This document shows, piece after piece, positions 43,770-54,618 of a DNA stretch of 64,000 nucleotides; the stretch's first letter is position 1, and every line of letters begins with the position of its first letter. Source of the stretch: Bacillus sp. FJAT-45037 (lineage in GTDB: Bacteria > Bacillota > Bacilli > Bacillales > Bacillaceae_D); NCBI RefSeq assembly GCF_002797325.1, contig NZ_KZ454938.1, positions 2,182,267 to 2,246,266 of the forward strand, in the 5' to 3' direction. The notes under the pieces were generated by a model, which was not told where the DNA came from, did no database searches, and worked only from the letters and a program-made list of their open reading frames with translations. Position numbers and translations under genes: made by a program.

Positions 43770-44701
43770 TAATTATCAAGCTCACGTTTCACTTTATCTA
43801 AGATCTCTTTTGCTCCTTGCTCTAGTAAGCGATCAGAGATTTCCTCCCCTAATTGTACAGGATCTTTTCCTACCATTGTTTCTTTAATGATTGTATGGCC
43901 ATCTGGAGACCCTACAAGAGCCGTTAGAGAAATCGAATCATCAGCTTGAATCGTTGCATAAGCAGCAATTGGAACTTGGCATCCGCCTTCCATTTTGTGC
44001 AAGAAAGTACGTTCCGCTGTCACGGTACGAGCTGTTGCTTCGTCATTTAGCTTTTGAATCAATTCAAGCACTTCTTCATCTCCACTACGACACTCAATTC
44101 CTAAAGCTCCTTGCCCAACAGCCGGAACACACATCTCAGGGTCAAGATACTCTGTTACCACTTCCTCAGAATAACCAAGACGCTTTAACCCAGCAGCTGC
44201 TAACACAATCGCTGAAAATTCTTCTTCTTTTAATTTGCGTAAACGAGTCTCAACATTTCCACGAATCCATTTCACTTTAAGGTCCGGTCTTTCCGCCAAA
44301 ATTTGCGCCGAGCGACGTAAACTACTTGTACCGACAATCGAGTCTGCGGGTAGGTCAGCAAGCTTAACGTTGTCGATCGAAATAAACGCATCTCTTGGAT
44401 CTTCTCGGTCTGTAATGGCTCCAAGAATAAACCCTTCTGGCATCACAGACGGAACATCTTTCATGCTATGAACCGCTAAATCGATTTCTTTATCTGCTAA
44501 CGCTTGTTCAATCTCTTTAACAAAAAGTCCTTTTCCACCAACTTTTGAAAGGGTCACATCAAGGATACGGTCTCCTTTTGTTACAATTTTTTTTACTTCA
44601 AAGTTATAAGGAACATTCTTTTTCTTAAGCTGAGCAATGACCCAATCAGTTTGAGTTAAAGCTAAGTTACTTCGGCGTGAGCCAATAACAATCGTACGCA
44701 T
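43769..44701 (-). CDS. hemC: Porphobilinogen deaminase (hydroxymethylbilane synthase)
   Basis: A 310-residue enzyme that polymerises four porphobilinogens. Motifs are [14 protein letters not shown], the KDVPS loop ([15 protein letters not shown]), [11 protein letters not shown] and the dipyrromethane cofactor cysteine in [20 protein letters not shown] is present before the ATG. It is 59 bases downstream of hemX. Confidence 0.97.
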   Translation of the reverse strand: MRTIVIGSRRSNLALTQTDWVIAQLKKKNVPYNFEVKKIVTKGDRILDVTLSKVGGKGLFVKEIEQALADKEIDLAVHSMKDVPSVMPEGFILGAITDREDPRDAFISIDNVKLADLPADSIVGTSSLRRSAQILAERPDLKVKWIRGNVETRLRKLKEEEFSAIVLAAAGLKRLGYSEEVVTEYLDPEMCVPAVGQGALGIECRSGDEEVLELIQKLNDEATARTVTAERTFLHKMEGGCQVPIAAYATIQADDSISLTALVGSPDGHTIIKETMVGKDPVQLGEEISDRLLEQGAKEILDKVKRELDN

Positions 44702-44760
44702 ATATTAACCTCCAATTTATCTATCAGTGCATCTTGTTCTATTATAGTGTAGATCGACAG

Positions 44761-45576
44761 TTAGTACCAAAGGTGAAATTCAGAATATTGACCACTCAAA
44801 AAATAGTTGATCAAGAGAAGTAGAAAACAAGCAATATTCAATAAGGCCATATTGTAGCCACGAACATAGTGGACCGCTCGTTGATAGAGGTACACCGAAT
44901 ATATAAGTAGAACAAGCATAGAACTAATCACTTTTGCATCCGATATTGGGATAAAGCCAAATTGACTATATGCCCAAACAAATCCTAATATTAATCCTAT
45001 TAAGAAACATGGGAAAGCAAAGATAGTCATTCGATATGCTAGGTCATCTAACTTTGATAATGACCCAAAACGAACAAGCCGTTTTCCCCATAGTTTACGT
45101 TTTAACATTTGATGTTGAATGACATACATGATCGAAAATGCAAACGATAATGTAAAGGCTGCATAGGAGAGCATAATAATTGAAATATGAATAATCAGAA
45201 GCTCAGATACAAGCAACGTATAAAGAGATTCTGGAATTTCGCTATCTCTAACAAATAGACTAAACGCCATCATACTAAAGCCAACTAGGTTCGTAAAAAA
45301 GACAAGAAAATCCACTCTAAAGAACCAATTGATTAAAAGCGACAGTGTGACGACAATCCATGCATAAAAAAAGAGCCCTTCAAACGGGGTAATTAACGGC
45401 AATCGATTTAACTCAAATGCTCGGTACACGAAATACACCGTTTGTAAGACCCAAACTATTAAAAGCAACCAGAAAGACATACGATTGACTTTCCGGTTTT
45501 GCTGTAAGAAATCAATAAAATAGCCAAAAACACTTAAACTGTATAAAACAATCGTTAAAGGATAAATCCAATTCAT
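44761..45576 (-). CDS. hemX: HemX, CcsA-like membrane protein
   Basis: A 271-residue polytopic protein with about eight membrane helices and similarity to the cytochrome c assembly CcsA/CcmC group. In B. subtilis HemX lowers the amount of glutamyl-tRNA reductase and is encoded between hemA and hemC, as here. The tryptophan-rich WWD motif of true haem-handling proteins is not evident, though a WAYSQFGFIP segment lies in the equivalent C-terminal region. Confidence 0.9.
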   Translation of the reverse strand: MNWIYPLTIVLYSLSVFGYFIDFLQQNRKVNRMSFWLLLIVWVLQTVYFVYRAFELNRLPLITPFEGLFFYAWIVVTLSLLINWFFRVDFLVFFTNLVGFSMMAFSLFVRDSEIPESLYTLLVSELLIIHISIIMLSYAAFTLSFAFSIMYVIQHQMLKRKLWGKRLVRFGSLSKLDDLAYRMTIFAFPCFLIGLILGFVWAYSQFGFIPISDAKVISSMLVLLIYSVYLYQRAVHYVRGYNMALLNIACFLLLLINYFLSGQYSEFHLWY

Positions 45577-45598
45577 CCGTTTTTAGCCACTCCTTTCA

Positions 45599-46978
45599 TT
45601 AGGAGCGAACGACTGCTTTTTGCTGTTGTCTTGTAGCGACGAACTCGCTCTTTTGTGCTTCCCATTCTTGTTCAGCAACCTTTACACGCACTTCACGTTC
45701 TTGTACTTCAAGCTCCGTTTCTAGGGCAAAGATCTTTGTGAAAAGATCTAATGTTTCATCTGAGCCTGGTTCTCCTGCTAACTCTTTGACGCGAGTGACA
45801 GGATCGCGCAGCAATTGATTGACAATACTTTTCGTATGCTTACGAAGTACCTTCTTTTCTCGCTCTGATAAGTTAGGTAGCTTGCGCTCAATACTTTCCA
45901 TCGTTTCTGCTTGTACTGCTAGCGCCTTTGTTCGAAGAGCTGTGATAATAGGCACCACACCAAGAGTATTTAACCATGCTTTGAATTCATCAATTTCAAG
46001 CTCGACCATCAATTCGATCTTTTCAGCCTCACGCTTACGCTCAGCTAAATTAGCCTCAACGATATTTTGAAGATCATCAATATCATATAAATACACATCG
46101 TCTAGTTCAGCAAGAGCTGGATCTAAATCACGTGGTACAGCGATATCAACCATGAATAACGGACGGCCTTTACGCTTCTTCAATGTCCCAGACATCATGT
46201 TTTTTGACACAACAAAATCACGTGCGCCAGTTGAACTAATGAGTACATCAGCATCAACTAAAGTTTCTTGTAACTCTTCAAACGGTCTCGCTTGTCCTAA
46301 GAAGCGTGCAGCTAATTCCGCTGCTCGAGCCTCAGTGCGATTAATAACCGTAATGCGTTCTGCCCCGTTAGCACGAAGATGCTTCGCTGTTAACTCGCTC
46401 ATCTTCCCTGCGCCTAGAATGAGTACATGCTTGCCTTTAAAATCCCCAAAAATGTTTTTACCTAGCTCAACCGCTGCATAACTAACGGAAACAGCATGCT
46501 GACCAATCTCTGTTCCTGAATGGGCACGCTTCGCTAGAGTCACAGCCTGCTTGAATAAATGGTTAAAGATTGTTCCTGTTGCTTGTTCTTGTTGTGCAAG
46601 AAGGAAACTATCACGCACTTGACCAAGAATTTGCGTCTCGCCAAGAATCATGGAATCCAGACCACAGGCAACTCTAAATAAATGCTCGATCGCATGATGA
46701 TCTTCGCGGATATCCAAATAAGGAGAAATGTCTTCTTTAGCTAGTCCAAACCAATCAGAAAGAAACGCCTTAGTAAAATGGCGACCTGTGTGAAGCTGAT
46801 CAGCAACAACATAGATCTCCGTCCGATTACAGGTTGAAATAATCGTACATTCTAGAATACTTTTCATGTTGCGAAGCTGATTTAACGCAATAGGCATCTC
46901 AGCATCATGAAACGCGAACTTCTCACGCATTTCAACCGGTGCTGTTTTATAGTTTAATCCGACAACAATAATATGCAT
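45599..46978 (-). CDS. hemA: Glutamyl-tRNA reductase
   Basis: A 459-residue enzyme making glutamate-1-semialdehyde from charged tRNA-Glu. The catalytic cysteine is in [10 protein letters not shown]. The NADPH domain has [17 protein letters not shown], and a C-terminal dimerisation helix covers about residues 320-420. Start at ATG 46978, seven bases after GGGTGAG; an in-frame GTG upstream lies within the site. It is the first gene of the hem operon, with a SigA promoter about 120 bases upstream. Confidence 0.96.
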   Translation of the reverse strand: MHIIVVGLNYKTAPVEMREKFAFHDAEMPIALNQLRNMKSILECTIISTCNRTEIYVVADQLHTGRHFTKAFLSDWFGLAKEDISPYLDIREDHHAIEHLFRVACGLDSMILGETQILGQVRDSFLLAQQEQATGTIFNHLFKQAVTLAKRAHSGTEIGQHAVSVSYAAVELGKNIFGDFKGKHVLILGAGKMSELTAKHLRANGAERITVINRTEARAAELAARFLGQARPFEELQETLVDADVLISSTGARDFVVSKNMMSGTLKKRKGRPLFMVDIAVPRDLDPALAELDDVYLYDIDDLQNIVEANLAERKREAEKIELMVELEIDEFKAWLNTLGVVPIITALRTKALAVQAETMESIERKLPNLSEREKKVLRKHTKSIVNQLLRDPVTRVKELAGEPGSDETLDLFTKIFALETELEVQEREVRVKVAEQEWEAQKSEFVATRQQQKAVVRS

Positions 46979-47100
46979 TACCTGACTCACCCCCACCGTT
47001 CTCTTTATCTATCGACCCGTACGTATTGCACCCATTAAAAAAACGAATCTATTTAAACAAAGTGTTTGTTATTCATTTCTTATGTGTCTCTAATGACCTT

Positions 47101-47128
47101 ATTATAACATGTCTATGGAATCACTCAA
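47101..47128 (-). promoter_or_regulatory. SigA promoter of hemAXCDBL
   Basis: On the minus strand TTGAGT is followed after 16 bases by a perfect TATAAT. The leader to hemA is about 115 bases. I looked for a PerR box (TTATAATnATTATAA), which controls hemA in B. subtilis; only a half-site overlapping the -10 is visible. Confidence 0.65.
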
Positions 47129-47273
47129 AAAAAAATTGTGAACAGATCATGAAGCCTATGCTATCATAAAAGGATAATTGCATGCGCTTGGTATGTGAGA
47201 GAATTCTTTCCTTTTAGGTTAACCAAAAGCGGTAAATGTATAACCTTTTGTTTTAAATTGGAGGATGATGTAC

Positions 47274-47750
47274 ATGCGAAAACAACGCATATTCCCTGGA
47301 GTTTTATTAATAGGGTTAGGTATTTACTTAATCATGAGTCAGTACTCTTTCCCCTTGCAAGAGCAGCTAACTAGCTGGCCGTCCATTTTAGTTATTATTG
47401 GTATTTCTTTCTTTGTTCAATCGACACTATCTAAAGATCCTAGCACACTTTTCCCAGGTGCTATGTTAACGGGTCTTGGTATTCATTTTCACGGACAAGC
47501 ACTGGTTCCATCATGGCCTTCATCATGGGCAATGTATACTTTAATTGTCGGATTATCTTTTCTACTTTTGTATGTGCGCACAAAAAAAGAAGGACTTTTT
47601 CCAGCAATGATCCTTTTGCTTATCTCAGCTATAGGCATATCATCAGTCGACCCACTCGATTGGTTCGAGCCTACCAGCTCTGTGTTATTTGATTTTTGGC
47701 CGATTCTTTTAATTGTGATCGGATTCATCCTTATTATAAAAAGAAAATAG
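47274..47750 (+). CDS. DUF5668/LiaI-like small membrane protein
   Basis: A 158-residue protein made almost entirely of five to six short membrane helices. Repeated units read FPGVLLIGLGIYLIM, FPGAMLTGLGIHFHG, and WPSILVIIGISFF or FWPILLIVIGFILI, the pattern of the LiaI/LiaF transmembrane family (DUF5668). ATG 47274 is eight bases after GGAGG; two ATG codons directly touching the site are rejected. It is divergent from hemA and convergent with ysxC. Function is unknown. Confidence 0.7.
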   Translation: MRKQRIFPGVLLIGLGIYLIMSQYSFPLQEQLTSWPSILVIIGISFFVQSTLSKDPSTLFPGAMLTGLGIHFHGQALVPSWPSSWAMYTLIVGLSFLLLYVRTKKEGLFPAMILLLISAIGISSVDPLDWFEPTSSVLFDFWPILLIVIGFILIIKRK

Positions 47751-47759
47751 ACAGAACGC

Positions 47760-47792
47760 AAAAAGTCTGCACCTAAATGGTGCAGACTTTTT
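47760..47792. terminator. Bidirectional terminator between the DUF5668-like gene and ysxC
   Basis: A perfect 14-bp stem AAAAAGTCTGCACC/GGTGCAGACTTTTT with a 5-base loop has A and T runs on both sides. It serves both convergent genes. Confidence 0.9.
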
Positions 47793-47794
47793 GT

Positions 47795-48388
47795 CTATTC
47801 TTTTCTTGCCGCATATTGCATGATCGTTTTCCACGCTTGTTCTTTACCGTATCCTGTTTCCGATGAGAACAATAGTAAAGGATCTTCTTCATATTTTTCT
47901 AGATCTGTAGAAATATCTTTAAGATGCTTCTGCCATTTACCCTTTGGAATCTTATCACATTTTGTAGCAATTAAAATGACTGATGTTCCAAAGTGTTTTA
48001 ACCAATGGTACATGACTTTATCATCTTTAGATGGCTTATGACGCACATCAATCAATTGAACAACCGCTTGCAATTGTTCACGTTCTTGGATATATGTTTC
48101 GATCATTTGCCCCCACGTATCGCGCTCTTTTTTCGACACTTTCGCAAATCCATATCCAGGTACATCGACAAAATGCAACTTCTCATTAATGGCGTAAAAA
48201 TTTAATGTTTGTGTTTTACCAGGACGCTGTGAGATTCGCGCTAAACTTTTACGGTTAATCATTTTGTTAATGAATGATGATTTCCCCACGTTTGAGCGAC
48301 CTGCTAGAGCAATTTCCGGTAATCCCGTGTTTGGATATTGCTCAGGCTTTACCGCGACTCTGAATAATTCTGCTTGTGTTACCTTCAT
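47795..48388 (-). CDS. ysxC: Ribosome biogenesis GTPase YsxC/EngB
   Basis: A 197-residue TRAFAC GTPase needed for assembly of the 50S subunit and essential in B. subtilis. G1 is [15 protein letters not shown]2 the Thr in [10 protein letters not shown]3 [11 protein letters not shown] and G4 IATKCDK. It overlaps lonA by 4 bases, giving a lonA-ysxC operon as in B. subtilis. Confidence 0.96.
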   Translation of the reverse strand: MKVTQAELFRVAVKPEQYPNTGLPEIALAGRSNVGKSSFINKMINRKSLARISQRPGKTQTLNFYAINEKLHFVDVPGYGFAKVSKKERDTWGQMIETYIQEREQLQAVVQLIDVRHKPSKDDKVMYHWLKHFGTSVILIATKCDKIPKGKWQKHLKDISTDLEKYEEDPLLLFSSETGYGKEQAWKTIMQYAARKE

Positions 48389-50712
48389 TTTTTCTCTCCC
48401 AACGCATGCTTTAGAACCTCATCTAAATGTCCGACTAAAATATAGTTTAAATCTTGTCTGACACTCTCAGGAACATCTTCTAAATCTTTTTCATTTTCTT
48501 TTGGAATAATTATAGTCTTTAACCCTGCTCGGTGTGCACTCATCGATTTTTCCTTGAGTCCTCCGATTGGCAAGACGCGACCTCTCAGTGTGATCTCCCC
48601 GGTCATCCCTACTTCTTTTTTCACAACACGACCTGTTAGGGCAGAAATCAGGGCAGTCGCCATCGTAATACCTGCTGATGGGCCATCTTTTGGCGTAGCA
48701 CCTTCAGGCACATGAATATGAATATCATGCTTCTCGTGGAAGTTAGGATCAATGTTTAATTCCTCTGATCTCGCACGAATATAACTGAACGCCGCTTGAG
48801 CCGATTCCTTCATCACGTCACCAAGCTTACCAGTCAATGTTAGTTTTCCTTTTCCTGGTGCTAGTGAGACTTCAATAGATAACGTATCTCCACCTGCTGA
48901 AGTATAGGCAAGTCCAGTAGCTGATCCGACTTGATCTTCCTCTTCGGCAATGCCGTATCTAAAACGAACGCCACCGAGCATATCTTCTACCGTCTTTGCA
49001 GTCACCACGACCCGTTTCTTTTTCCCCGATACGATGATCTTAGCTGCTTTACGGCATAATGTCGCCATTTGACGCTCTAAGTTACGAACACCCGCTTCTC
49101 TCGTGTAATAACGTATGACTTTTTGAATCGCCTCGTCCTTCACTTGTAGCGTAGATTTGGTTAAACCGTGATCTTTAACTTGTTTAGGGAGAAGATAATT
49201 TTTCGCAATCTGCATTTTCTCCACTTCTGTATAGCCAGCAATATGAATGATCTCCATTCGATCACGCAACGGGCCTGGAATTGTTGAAATATTGTTAGCA
49301 GTTGTTACAAACATCACCTTAGATAAATCGTAAGGCTCTTCAATGTAATGATCACTGAACGTATGATTTTGTTCTGGATCTAATACTTCAAGCAGGGCAG
49401 AAGATGGATCTCCACGAAAATCATTAGCCATTTTATCAATTTCATCTAGTAAAAACACAGGATTAATCGAACCTGCTTTTTTCATTCCTTGTATCATTCG
49501 ACCAGGCATAGCCCCTACATATGTACGTCGATGACCACGAATCTCAGCTTCATCACGTACTCCACCCAGCGAGATTCGAACAAATTTACGGTCAAGTGAA
49601 CGAGCAATTGAACGAGCTAAGGAAGTTTTACCGACACCAGGCGGCCCCGACAAACAAAGAATAGGTCCTTTTAGTTCATTTGTTAATTGTTGAACCGCCA
49701 AATACTCTAACACACGCTCTTTGACTTTTTCAAGACCATAGTGATCCTCATTTAAGATGTCTTCTGCTCGGTTGACATCAAGCTGATCCTCTGTTTCGTA
49801 GTTCCATGGAAGTTGAGTTAACCACTCAATATAATTTCGTAAGACCGAGCTTTCGGCAGAATTAGCTGGCATTTTTTCATAGCGATCAAGCTCTTTTAAC
49901 GCTTTTTCTAAAATTGATTCAGGCATTTTTGCTTCTTCGATTTTCTCACGCATAGATGCCACTTCACCCGTTCGCCCTTCGCGATCACCAAGCTCTTTTT
50001 GGATGGCTTTCATCTGCTCACGAAGATAGTATTCTTTTTGGGTTTTTTCCATGGACTTCTTCACTCGTTGTCCAATTTTTTTCTCAAGGCCTAATACCTC
50101 TTGTTCATTGTTTAAGATATCAATTAAGTGAAGAAGTCTGTCCACAACGTCAGTGATCTCAAGGATTTCTTGTTTTTCAATGAGCTTTAATGGAAGGTTT
50201 GAAGCGAGGACATCAGCAAAACGGCTTGGTTCGGTAATATCAGACGTCGTCGCTAATGTCTCAGGAGATACTTTCTTGCTCACCTTCGTGTATTGTTCAA
50301 ACATTGTAAGCAGGCTACGCATAATAGCTTGTGTTTCCGTCGTTCGTTCTTCTCTTGTATCTTCTAATTCCGTAATTTCAACTTTTAGAAACTCTTCATC
50401 ATCAAGATAACTTTCAATTTTCGCACGATGTAGACCTTCTACATGAATGCGAACTGTTCCATTGGGCAGCTTTAAAAGCTGTTTAATTTTCGCAATTGTT
50501 CCTACTGTATAAATCTCTTCCTCAGTTGGTTCATCAATTGAAATTTCTTTTTGTGTAGATAAGAGAATTTCATGATCCCTATCCATTGCAAACTCTAATG
50601 CCTGTACCGATTTTGCTCTCCCGACATCTAAATGTAACACCATAGATGGAAAAACAAGTAAACCGCGTAATGGCAGAAGCGGAATTTGTCGTTTTGTTTT
50701 TTCTGCGACCAT
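48385..50712 (-). CDS. lonA: ATP-dependent protease LonA
   Basis: A 775-residue Lon protease. The N-terminal substrate domain (about residues 8-205) is followed by a coiled coil and the AAA+ module, with Walker [16 protein letters not shown] and Walker [11 protein letters not shown]. The C-terminal protease domain has the Ser-Lys dyad, with Ser in [15 protein letters not shown] and Lys in [14 protein letters not shown]. It degrades misfolded and regulatory proteins. Start at the second ATG, matching B. subtilis MAEE; the first ATG is three bases from GGAGG. Confidence 0.97.
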   Translation of the reverse strand: MVAEKTKRQIPLLPLRGLLVFPSMVLHLDVGRAKSVQALEFAMDRDHEILLSTQKEISIDEPTEEEIYTVGTIAKIKQLLKLPNGTVRIHVEGLHRAKIESYLDDEEFLKVEITELEDTREERTTETQAIMRSLLTMFEQYTKVSKKVSPETLATTSDITEPSRFADVLASNLPLKLIEKQEILEITDVVDRLLHLIDILNNEQEVLGLEKKIGQRVKKSMEKTQKEYYLREQMKAIQKELGDREGRTGEVASMREKIEEAKMPESILEKALKELDRYEKMPANSAESSVLRNYIEWLTQLPWNYETEDQLDVNRAEDILNEDHYGLEKVKERVLEYLAVQQLTNELKGPILCLSGPPGVGKTSLARSIARSLDRKFVRISLGGVRDEAEIRGHRRTYVGAMPGRMIQGMKKAGSINPVFLLDEIDKMANDFRGDPSSALLEVLDPEQNHTFSDHYIEEPYDLSKVMFVTTANNISTIPGPLRDRMEIIHIAGYTEVEKMQIAKNYLLPKQVKDHGLTKSTLQVKDEAIQKVIRYYTREAGVRNLERQMATLCRKAAKIIVSGKKKRVVVTAKTVEDMLGGVRFRYGIAEEEDQVGSATGLAYTSAGGDTLSIEVSLAPGKGKLTLTGKLGDVMKESAQAAFSYIRARSEELNIDPNFHEKHDIHIHVPEGATPKDGPSAGITMATALISALTGRVVKKEVGMTGEITLRGRVLPIGGLKEKSMSAHRAGLKTIIIPKENEKDLEDVPESVRQDLNYILVGHLDEVLKHALGEKK

Positions 50713-50877
50713 CCGCATACACCTCCAAATTTCCTAGTTCCGTATCATTACCCTTTTCACCCATTCATTAATCTCATACGCAAGCAGTACGAGCAGCAAC
50801 ATTTTCCACTGAAAGATCGCTCTTAAAATATGCGTATTTTTGACTATTATGAAGAAAAGAAGTTTGACCTTTCATTA

Positions 50878-50907
50878 ATTTTATCGTATCCCCTATTCTT
50901 TGTCTAA
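50878..50907 (-). promoter_or_regulatory. Candidate SigA promoter of lonA
   Basis: On the minus strand TTAGAC is followed after 18 bases by TAAAAT, about 165 bases upstream of lonA. The -35 lies inside an 11-bp inverted repeat (50893-50924). Confidence 0.5.
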
Positions 50908-50924
50908 CCATAAACAAAGAATAG
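50893..50924. repeat. Inverted repeat overlapping the lonA -35 region
   Basis: CTATTCTTTGT (50893-50903) and ACAAAGAATAG (50914-50924) form a perfect 11-bp inverted repeat with a 10-base spacer. No T run follows on the minus strand, so it is not an obvious lonB terminator. It could be an operator. Confidence 0.6.
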
Positions 50925-50976
50925 AAAGAAATATAAGGCTCCACGACCTTGTTTATCTGCAATTGAGCACATAATG

Positions 50977-52647
50977 TTACACAGGACTAATTGTTGATTC
51001 TATACTCGCACTTGCCGGAATAACCTCTTCTTCTTGATTAAGTCCTTCAATTGCTAGGTCTAGAACTTCATCTAGATGTGAAACCGCAATAATTTCAATT
51101 CCGTCAATTTCTTGTAAAATGGCTTGTTCATTTTCTTTTGGAATAATCACCTGTGTGGCTCCTGATAACTTTGCCGCCTCTACTTTTGCAACAACCCCAC
51201 CAATGGGTTTAACGGAACCATGAATGCCTAATTCTCCTGTCATTGCAATGGTGTTTTTTACTTTTAGTCCTTGAATCGCCGAGAAAATTCCCGTCGCGAT
51301 AGCAACCCCTGCAGATGGACCATCCACTGGACCCCCACCTGGAAAGTTCACATGAATATCAAAGTCATTTGTCGGTATCCCCATACGTCTGAGAACAGTT
51401 ACGACATTTTCAACCGATCCTTTTGCCATACTTTTTCTCCGAATTGACCGCGTTTGGTTCCCCGTGCTTTCTTCCTCTGCTATCCCGGTAATATTCACAG
51501 AGCCCTTGCCTGGATTATCAATCACATTCACTTCGATCTCAAGTAACGCGCCCATATTCGGCCCAAAAACGGCTAAACCATTGACTAAACCAACTGCAGG
51601 CGCTTGATGGATTTTACGCTCAGGTCGAGGGGTTAATTGACTGGCATGTAAGACCCATTCGACATCACGTAACGTTACTTTTTCTCTTCCTTCTGACGTT
51701 GCTATCCCTGAAGCAATCTGAACGATATTGACTGCCTCACGACCATTCGTTGCATATTTTGCAATTTGCTCTATCGCAACGTCTTCGGCATTAAAAGCTA
51801 ATTTTTTTATTGCTTTTTGGGCAATTAAAATAATTTCTTCAGGTTTTAAAGAACGGAAATACACTTCTAAACACCTAGACCGAATTGCAGGGGGTAATTC
51901 TTGTGGCGTTCTTGTTGTCGCTCCAATCATACGAAAATCAGCAGGTAATCCCTTTTGAAAAATTTCATGAATATGCTTAGGAATTTGCTGGTTTTCTTCA
52001 CTATAATAGGCACTTTCAAGAAAAACTTTCCTATCCTCTAATACTTTTAGTAGTTTATTTAATTGGATCGAATGTAGCTCTCCAATTTCATCAATAAATA
52101 ATACTCCACCGTGAGCTTTTGTGACAGCACCATGCTTTGGTTGTGGAATACCCGCTTGTCCCATCGCTCCCGCCCCTTGATAAATCGGGTCATGAACTGA
52201 ACCAATTAACGGGTCAGCAATTCCTCTCTCATCAAACCGAGCTGTCGTTCCATCTAACTCTACAAAGACGGCTTCTTTCGCAAATGGTGATTGAGAATTT
52301 TTCTTTGCTTCTTCTAAGACGAGCCTTGCTGCTGCTGTTTTTCCCACACCTGGAGGTCCATAAACAATCACATGTTGTGGGTTTGGACCACATAACGCTG
52401 CACGCAAAGAGCGAATTCCTTCTTCTTGGCCGACAATATCATCAAAGTCAACCGGACGGACTTTTTCCGATAATGGCTCGCTTAATTGTATATCTCTCAT
52501 CTTTTTTAATTGTTCCATTTCTTTTTTTGAATCTCTATCAATAGTTACACGTTGATTTCGTTGCGTTTTAAGTAAATTCCAAAAGTACACCCCAATAATC
52601 ACGCCGAAAAATAATTGAATGACTAAAGCAATCGCTGTCCAACTCAT
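50977..52647 (-). CDS. lonB: Forespore ATP-dependent protease LonB
   Basis: A 556-residue Lon-family protease without the large N-terminal domain of LonA. One membrane-like N-terminal helix (about residues 4-24) precedes the AAA+ domain, with Walker [16 protein letters not shown] and Walker B GVLFIDEIGEL. The protease domain has Ser in VDGPSAGVAIATG and Lys in GGVVAKVEAAKLSG. B. subtilis LonB is made in the forespore. ATG 52647 follows AGGAGG. A SigF/SigG-type promoter lies about 40 bases upstream, in agreement. Confidence 0.95.
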   Translation of the reverse strand: MSWTAIALVIQLFFGVIIGVYFWNLLKTQRNQRVTIDRDSKKEMEQLKKMRDIQLSEPLSEKVRPVDFDDIVGQEEGIRSLRAALCGPNPQHVIVYGPPGVGKTAAARLVLEEAKKNSQSPFAKEAVFVELDGTTARFDERGIADPLIGSVHDPIYQGAGAMGQAGIPQPKHGAVTKAHGGVLFIDEIGELHSIQLNKLLKVLEDRKVFLESAYYSEENQQIPKHIHEIFQKGLPADFRMIGATTRTPQELPPAIRSRCLEVYFRSLKPEEIILIAQKAIKKLAFNAEDVAIEQIAKYATNGREAVNIVQIASGIATSEGREKVTLRDVEWVLHASQLTPRPERKIHQAPAVGLVNGLAVFGPNMGALLEIEVNVIDNPGKGSVNITGIAEEESTGNQTRSIRRKSMAKGSVENVVTVLRRMGIPTNDFDIHVNFPGGGPVDGPSAGVAIATGIFSAIQGLKVKNTIAMTGELGIHGSVKPIGGVVAKVEAAKLSGATQVIIPKENEQAILQEIDGIEIIAVSHLDEVLDLAIEGLNQEEEVIPASASIESTISPV

Positions 52648-52683
52648 TCTGTAACCTCCTGATGTCTTTTCTACTGTTTTCTT

Positions 52684-52713
52684 TAGTATGACCGACAAAA
52701 ACGACCCTACTCA
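52684..52713 (-). promoter_or_regulatory. SigmaF/SigmaG-type promoter of lonB
   Basis: On the minus strand TGAGTA is followed after 17 bases by CATACTA, preceded by GGT. This fits forespore promoters (SigG TGAATA-N17/18-CATACTA; SigF GGnnAnAmTA at -10). SigF and SigG cannot be separated by eye. Confidence 0.7.
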
Positions 52714-52765
52714 AAGAAACTTTGTAATTTAAACATACGCTGAATATGGAGAAATGAAGTTGACT

Positions 52766-52804
52766 AAAAAAAGAACACACTTCTAAATTTGTAGAAGTGT
52801 GTTC
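52766..52804 (-). terminator. Terminator of clpX
   Basis: A perfect 13-bp stem GAACACACTTCTA/TAGAAGTGTGTTC with a short AT loop is followed by seven T on the minus strand, eight bases past the clpX stop codon. Confidence 0.9.
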
Positions 52805-52811
52805 GATCTCT

Positions 52812-54086
52812 TTACGCGCTCTCTTTAGGCTCTTCTTTTGTTAAAGTTATCTCCGTACCGTCTTCCGTTTTTAAGATCGGTAAAGCTTGTTCAGTGATAC
52901 ATTTATCATGAATGACACATGAAACGACATCTGAACGTGAAGGTAAGTCGAACATAACATCAAGCATAATCCCTTCAATAATCGAACGAAGTCCACGAGC
53001 TCCTGTTTTACGTTCAATCGCTTTTTTAGCAATCTCAACAAGTGCTTCATCTGTAAATTCAAGTTCAACATCATCTAACTGAAGTAACTTTTGATATTGC
53101 TTCACCAGAGCATTCTTAGGTTTTGTTAAAATCTCAACTAAAGCATCCGTATCAAGTGGCTCTAGGCTAGAGATAACTGGTAGACGACCAATGAACTCTG
53201 GAATTAAACCGAAACGAAGAAGATCCTCAGGTAAAACTTTGCTTAAGTATTCACCAGGGCTCAACTCTTCTTGTTTGACCTCAGAACCAAAACCAATAAC
53301 CTTCTTACCTAAACGTCGTTTAATAATTTGTTCGATTCCATCAAAGGCCCCACCGCAAATAAACAACACATTCGTTGTATCAATTTGGATGAATTCTTGA
53401 TGAGGGTGTTTACGGCCACCTTGAGGAGGAACACTTGCTGTCGTTCCTTCTAAGATTTTCAATAAAGCTTGTTGAACCCCTTCACCAGAAACGTCTCTTG
53501 TAATCGATGGATTCTCTGATTTACGAGCTACTTTATCGATCTCGTCAATGTAAATAATTCCCTTTTCTGCTTTTTCCACATCATAATCAGCAGCTTGAAT
53601 CAATTTAAGTAGAATGTTCTCTACATCTTCCCCAACATACCCTGCTTCAGTTAGCGACGTTGCATCGGCAATCGCAAATGGTACGTTTAGAATACGTGCT
53701 AATGTTTGAGCTAGTAATGTTTTACCACTACCTGTTGGTCCAATCATTGCAATGTTACTTTTGGCAAGCTCAACTTCCTCTGATCGATTCATCGAGTTAA
53801 TTCGCTTGTAGTGATTGTAAACAGCCACTGAAAGCGACTTCTTCGCTTGGTCTTGGCCGATAACATAGTCATCAAGAATTTGACGAATTTCTTGTGGCTT
53901 AGGTACTTCTTGGAATTCAACTTCTTCTTCTCCACCAAGTTCTTCTTCTACAATTTCTGTACATAATTCAATACACTCATCGCATATATACACACCAGGT
54001 CCAGCAACTAGTTTGCGGACTTGATCTTGAGTTTTTCCACAGAAAGAACATTTAAGCTGTCCTTTTTCTTCGTTAAATTTAAACAT
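52812..54086 (-). CDS. clpX: ATP-dependent Clp protease ATP-binding subunit ClpX
   Basis: A 424-residue AAA+ unfoldase partner of ClpP. The N-terminal zinc-binding domain has CSFCGKTQ and CDECIELC. Walker A is [15 protein letters not shown], Walker [12 protein letters not shown], and the pore loop GYVGED is intact. The IGF-type ClpP-binding loop is present as VIGFGSE. Start at ATG 54086 after GAGGGGTGA, matching B. subtilis MFKFNEEKG; the longer frame adds 27 unrelated residues. It is separated from tig by 532 bases, so it is likely transcribed separately. Confidence 0.97.
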   Translation of the reverse strand: MFKFNEEKGQLKCSFCGKTQDQVRKLVAGPGVYICDECIELCTEIVEEELGGEEEVEFQEVPKPQEIRQILDDYVIGQDQAKKSLSVAVYNHYKRINSMNRSEEVELAKSNIAMIGPTGSGKTLLAQTLARILNVPFAIADATSLTEAGYVGEDVENILLKLIQAADYDVEKAEKGIIYIDEIDKVARKSENPSITRDVSGEGVQQALLKILEGTTASVPPQGGRKHPHQEFIQIDTTNVLFICGGAFDGIEQIIKRRLGKKVIGFGSEVKQEELSPGEYLSKVLPEDLLRFGLIPEFIGRLPVISSLEPLDTDALVEILTKPKNALVKQYQKLLQLDDVELEFTDEALVEIAKKAIERKTGARGLRSIIEGIMLDVMFDLPSRSDVVSCVIHDKCITEQALPILKTEDGTEITLTKEEPKESA

Positions 54087-54618
54087 CAAATCACCCCTCA
54101 CAAAATATTGTACCATCCAGAGCTGTTTTACCCATTTGCCAAACTCTTTTTGGAGTTTTCTTGCCAACGTCGTAAAAGAATGATCGTTTGCGTATGAATA
54201 GTTCGTCAGACTATTGTATCACAGAACAATCAAAATCCGTAAAGATTATGCTCGCTACATATGTATTCAATTCGTTTGCCTAAAAGATAAACAAAAAGCT
54301 ACTTTACCCTTTTTAATCAATGGTAGGCAGTTTGTTTTATTAAGTTTATGTATGGATTTACTATACATTCAAGATTCACATGAAAAAATCCTTTTTTTCT
54401 TTCTTGCATCGTGAATGAAAAGAATCTATTTTTCCTTACGAGCGTTACATACATCTTGTTCATATAAACTTGGAATCATACCTACTTCAACTGTTTTATT
54501 AAAGTACAATGCATGTTTCAATAAGGTTTCCATTAGGGTTTAAATGTGTGAAAGACAAGGCACAAAAGATGCGCCTTGTCTTCATAAGACGATCTTCAAT
54601 TAAATCGCCAAATCATTA
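54087..54618. other. 532-base gap between clpX and tig, no gene supported
   Basis: This stretch contains the tig terminator at 54552-54582 and must hold the clpX promoter. TACAAT hexamers occur near 54107 and 54218 on the minus strand but without good -35 partners. The 66-codon plus-strand frame at 54214-54414 has no Shine-Dalgarno and unusual composition, and I reject it. No CtsR box is seen. Confidence 0.5.
54552..54582 (-). terminator. Terminator of tig
   Basis: A 10-bp stem AAGACAAGGC/GCCTTGTCTT closes an 11-base loop about 37 bases after the tig stop codon. The T run is short, so efficiency is uncertain. Confidence 0.65.

Noticed and set aside
47085-47110. PerR box at hemA
   Set aside because: Only TTATAAT of the -10 region matches; the second half of the palindrome is missing.
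50821-50880. CtsR operator before lonA
   Set aside because: Two GTCAAA hexamers are present on the minus strand (AGGTCAAA and TAGTCAAA) but are about 25 bases apart, not the close tandem heptads CtsR needs.
54214-54414. 66-codon plus-strand frame in the clpX-tig gap
   Set aside because: No ribosome-binding site, no recognisable domain and AT-driven composition.
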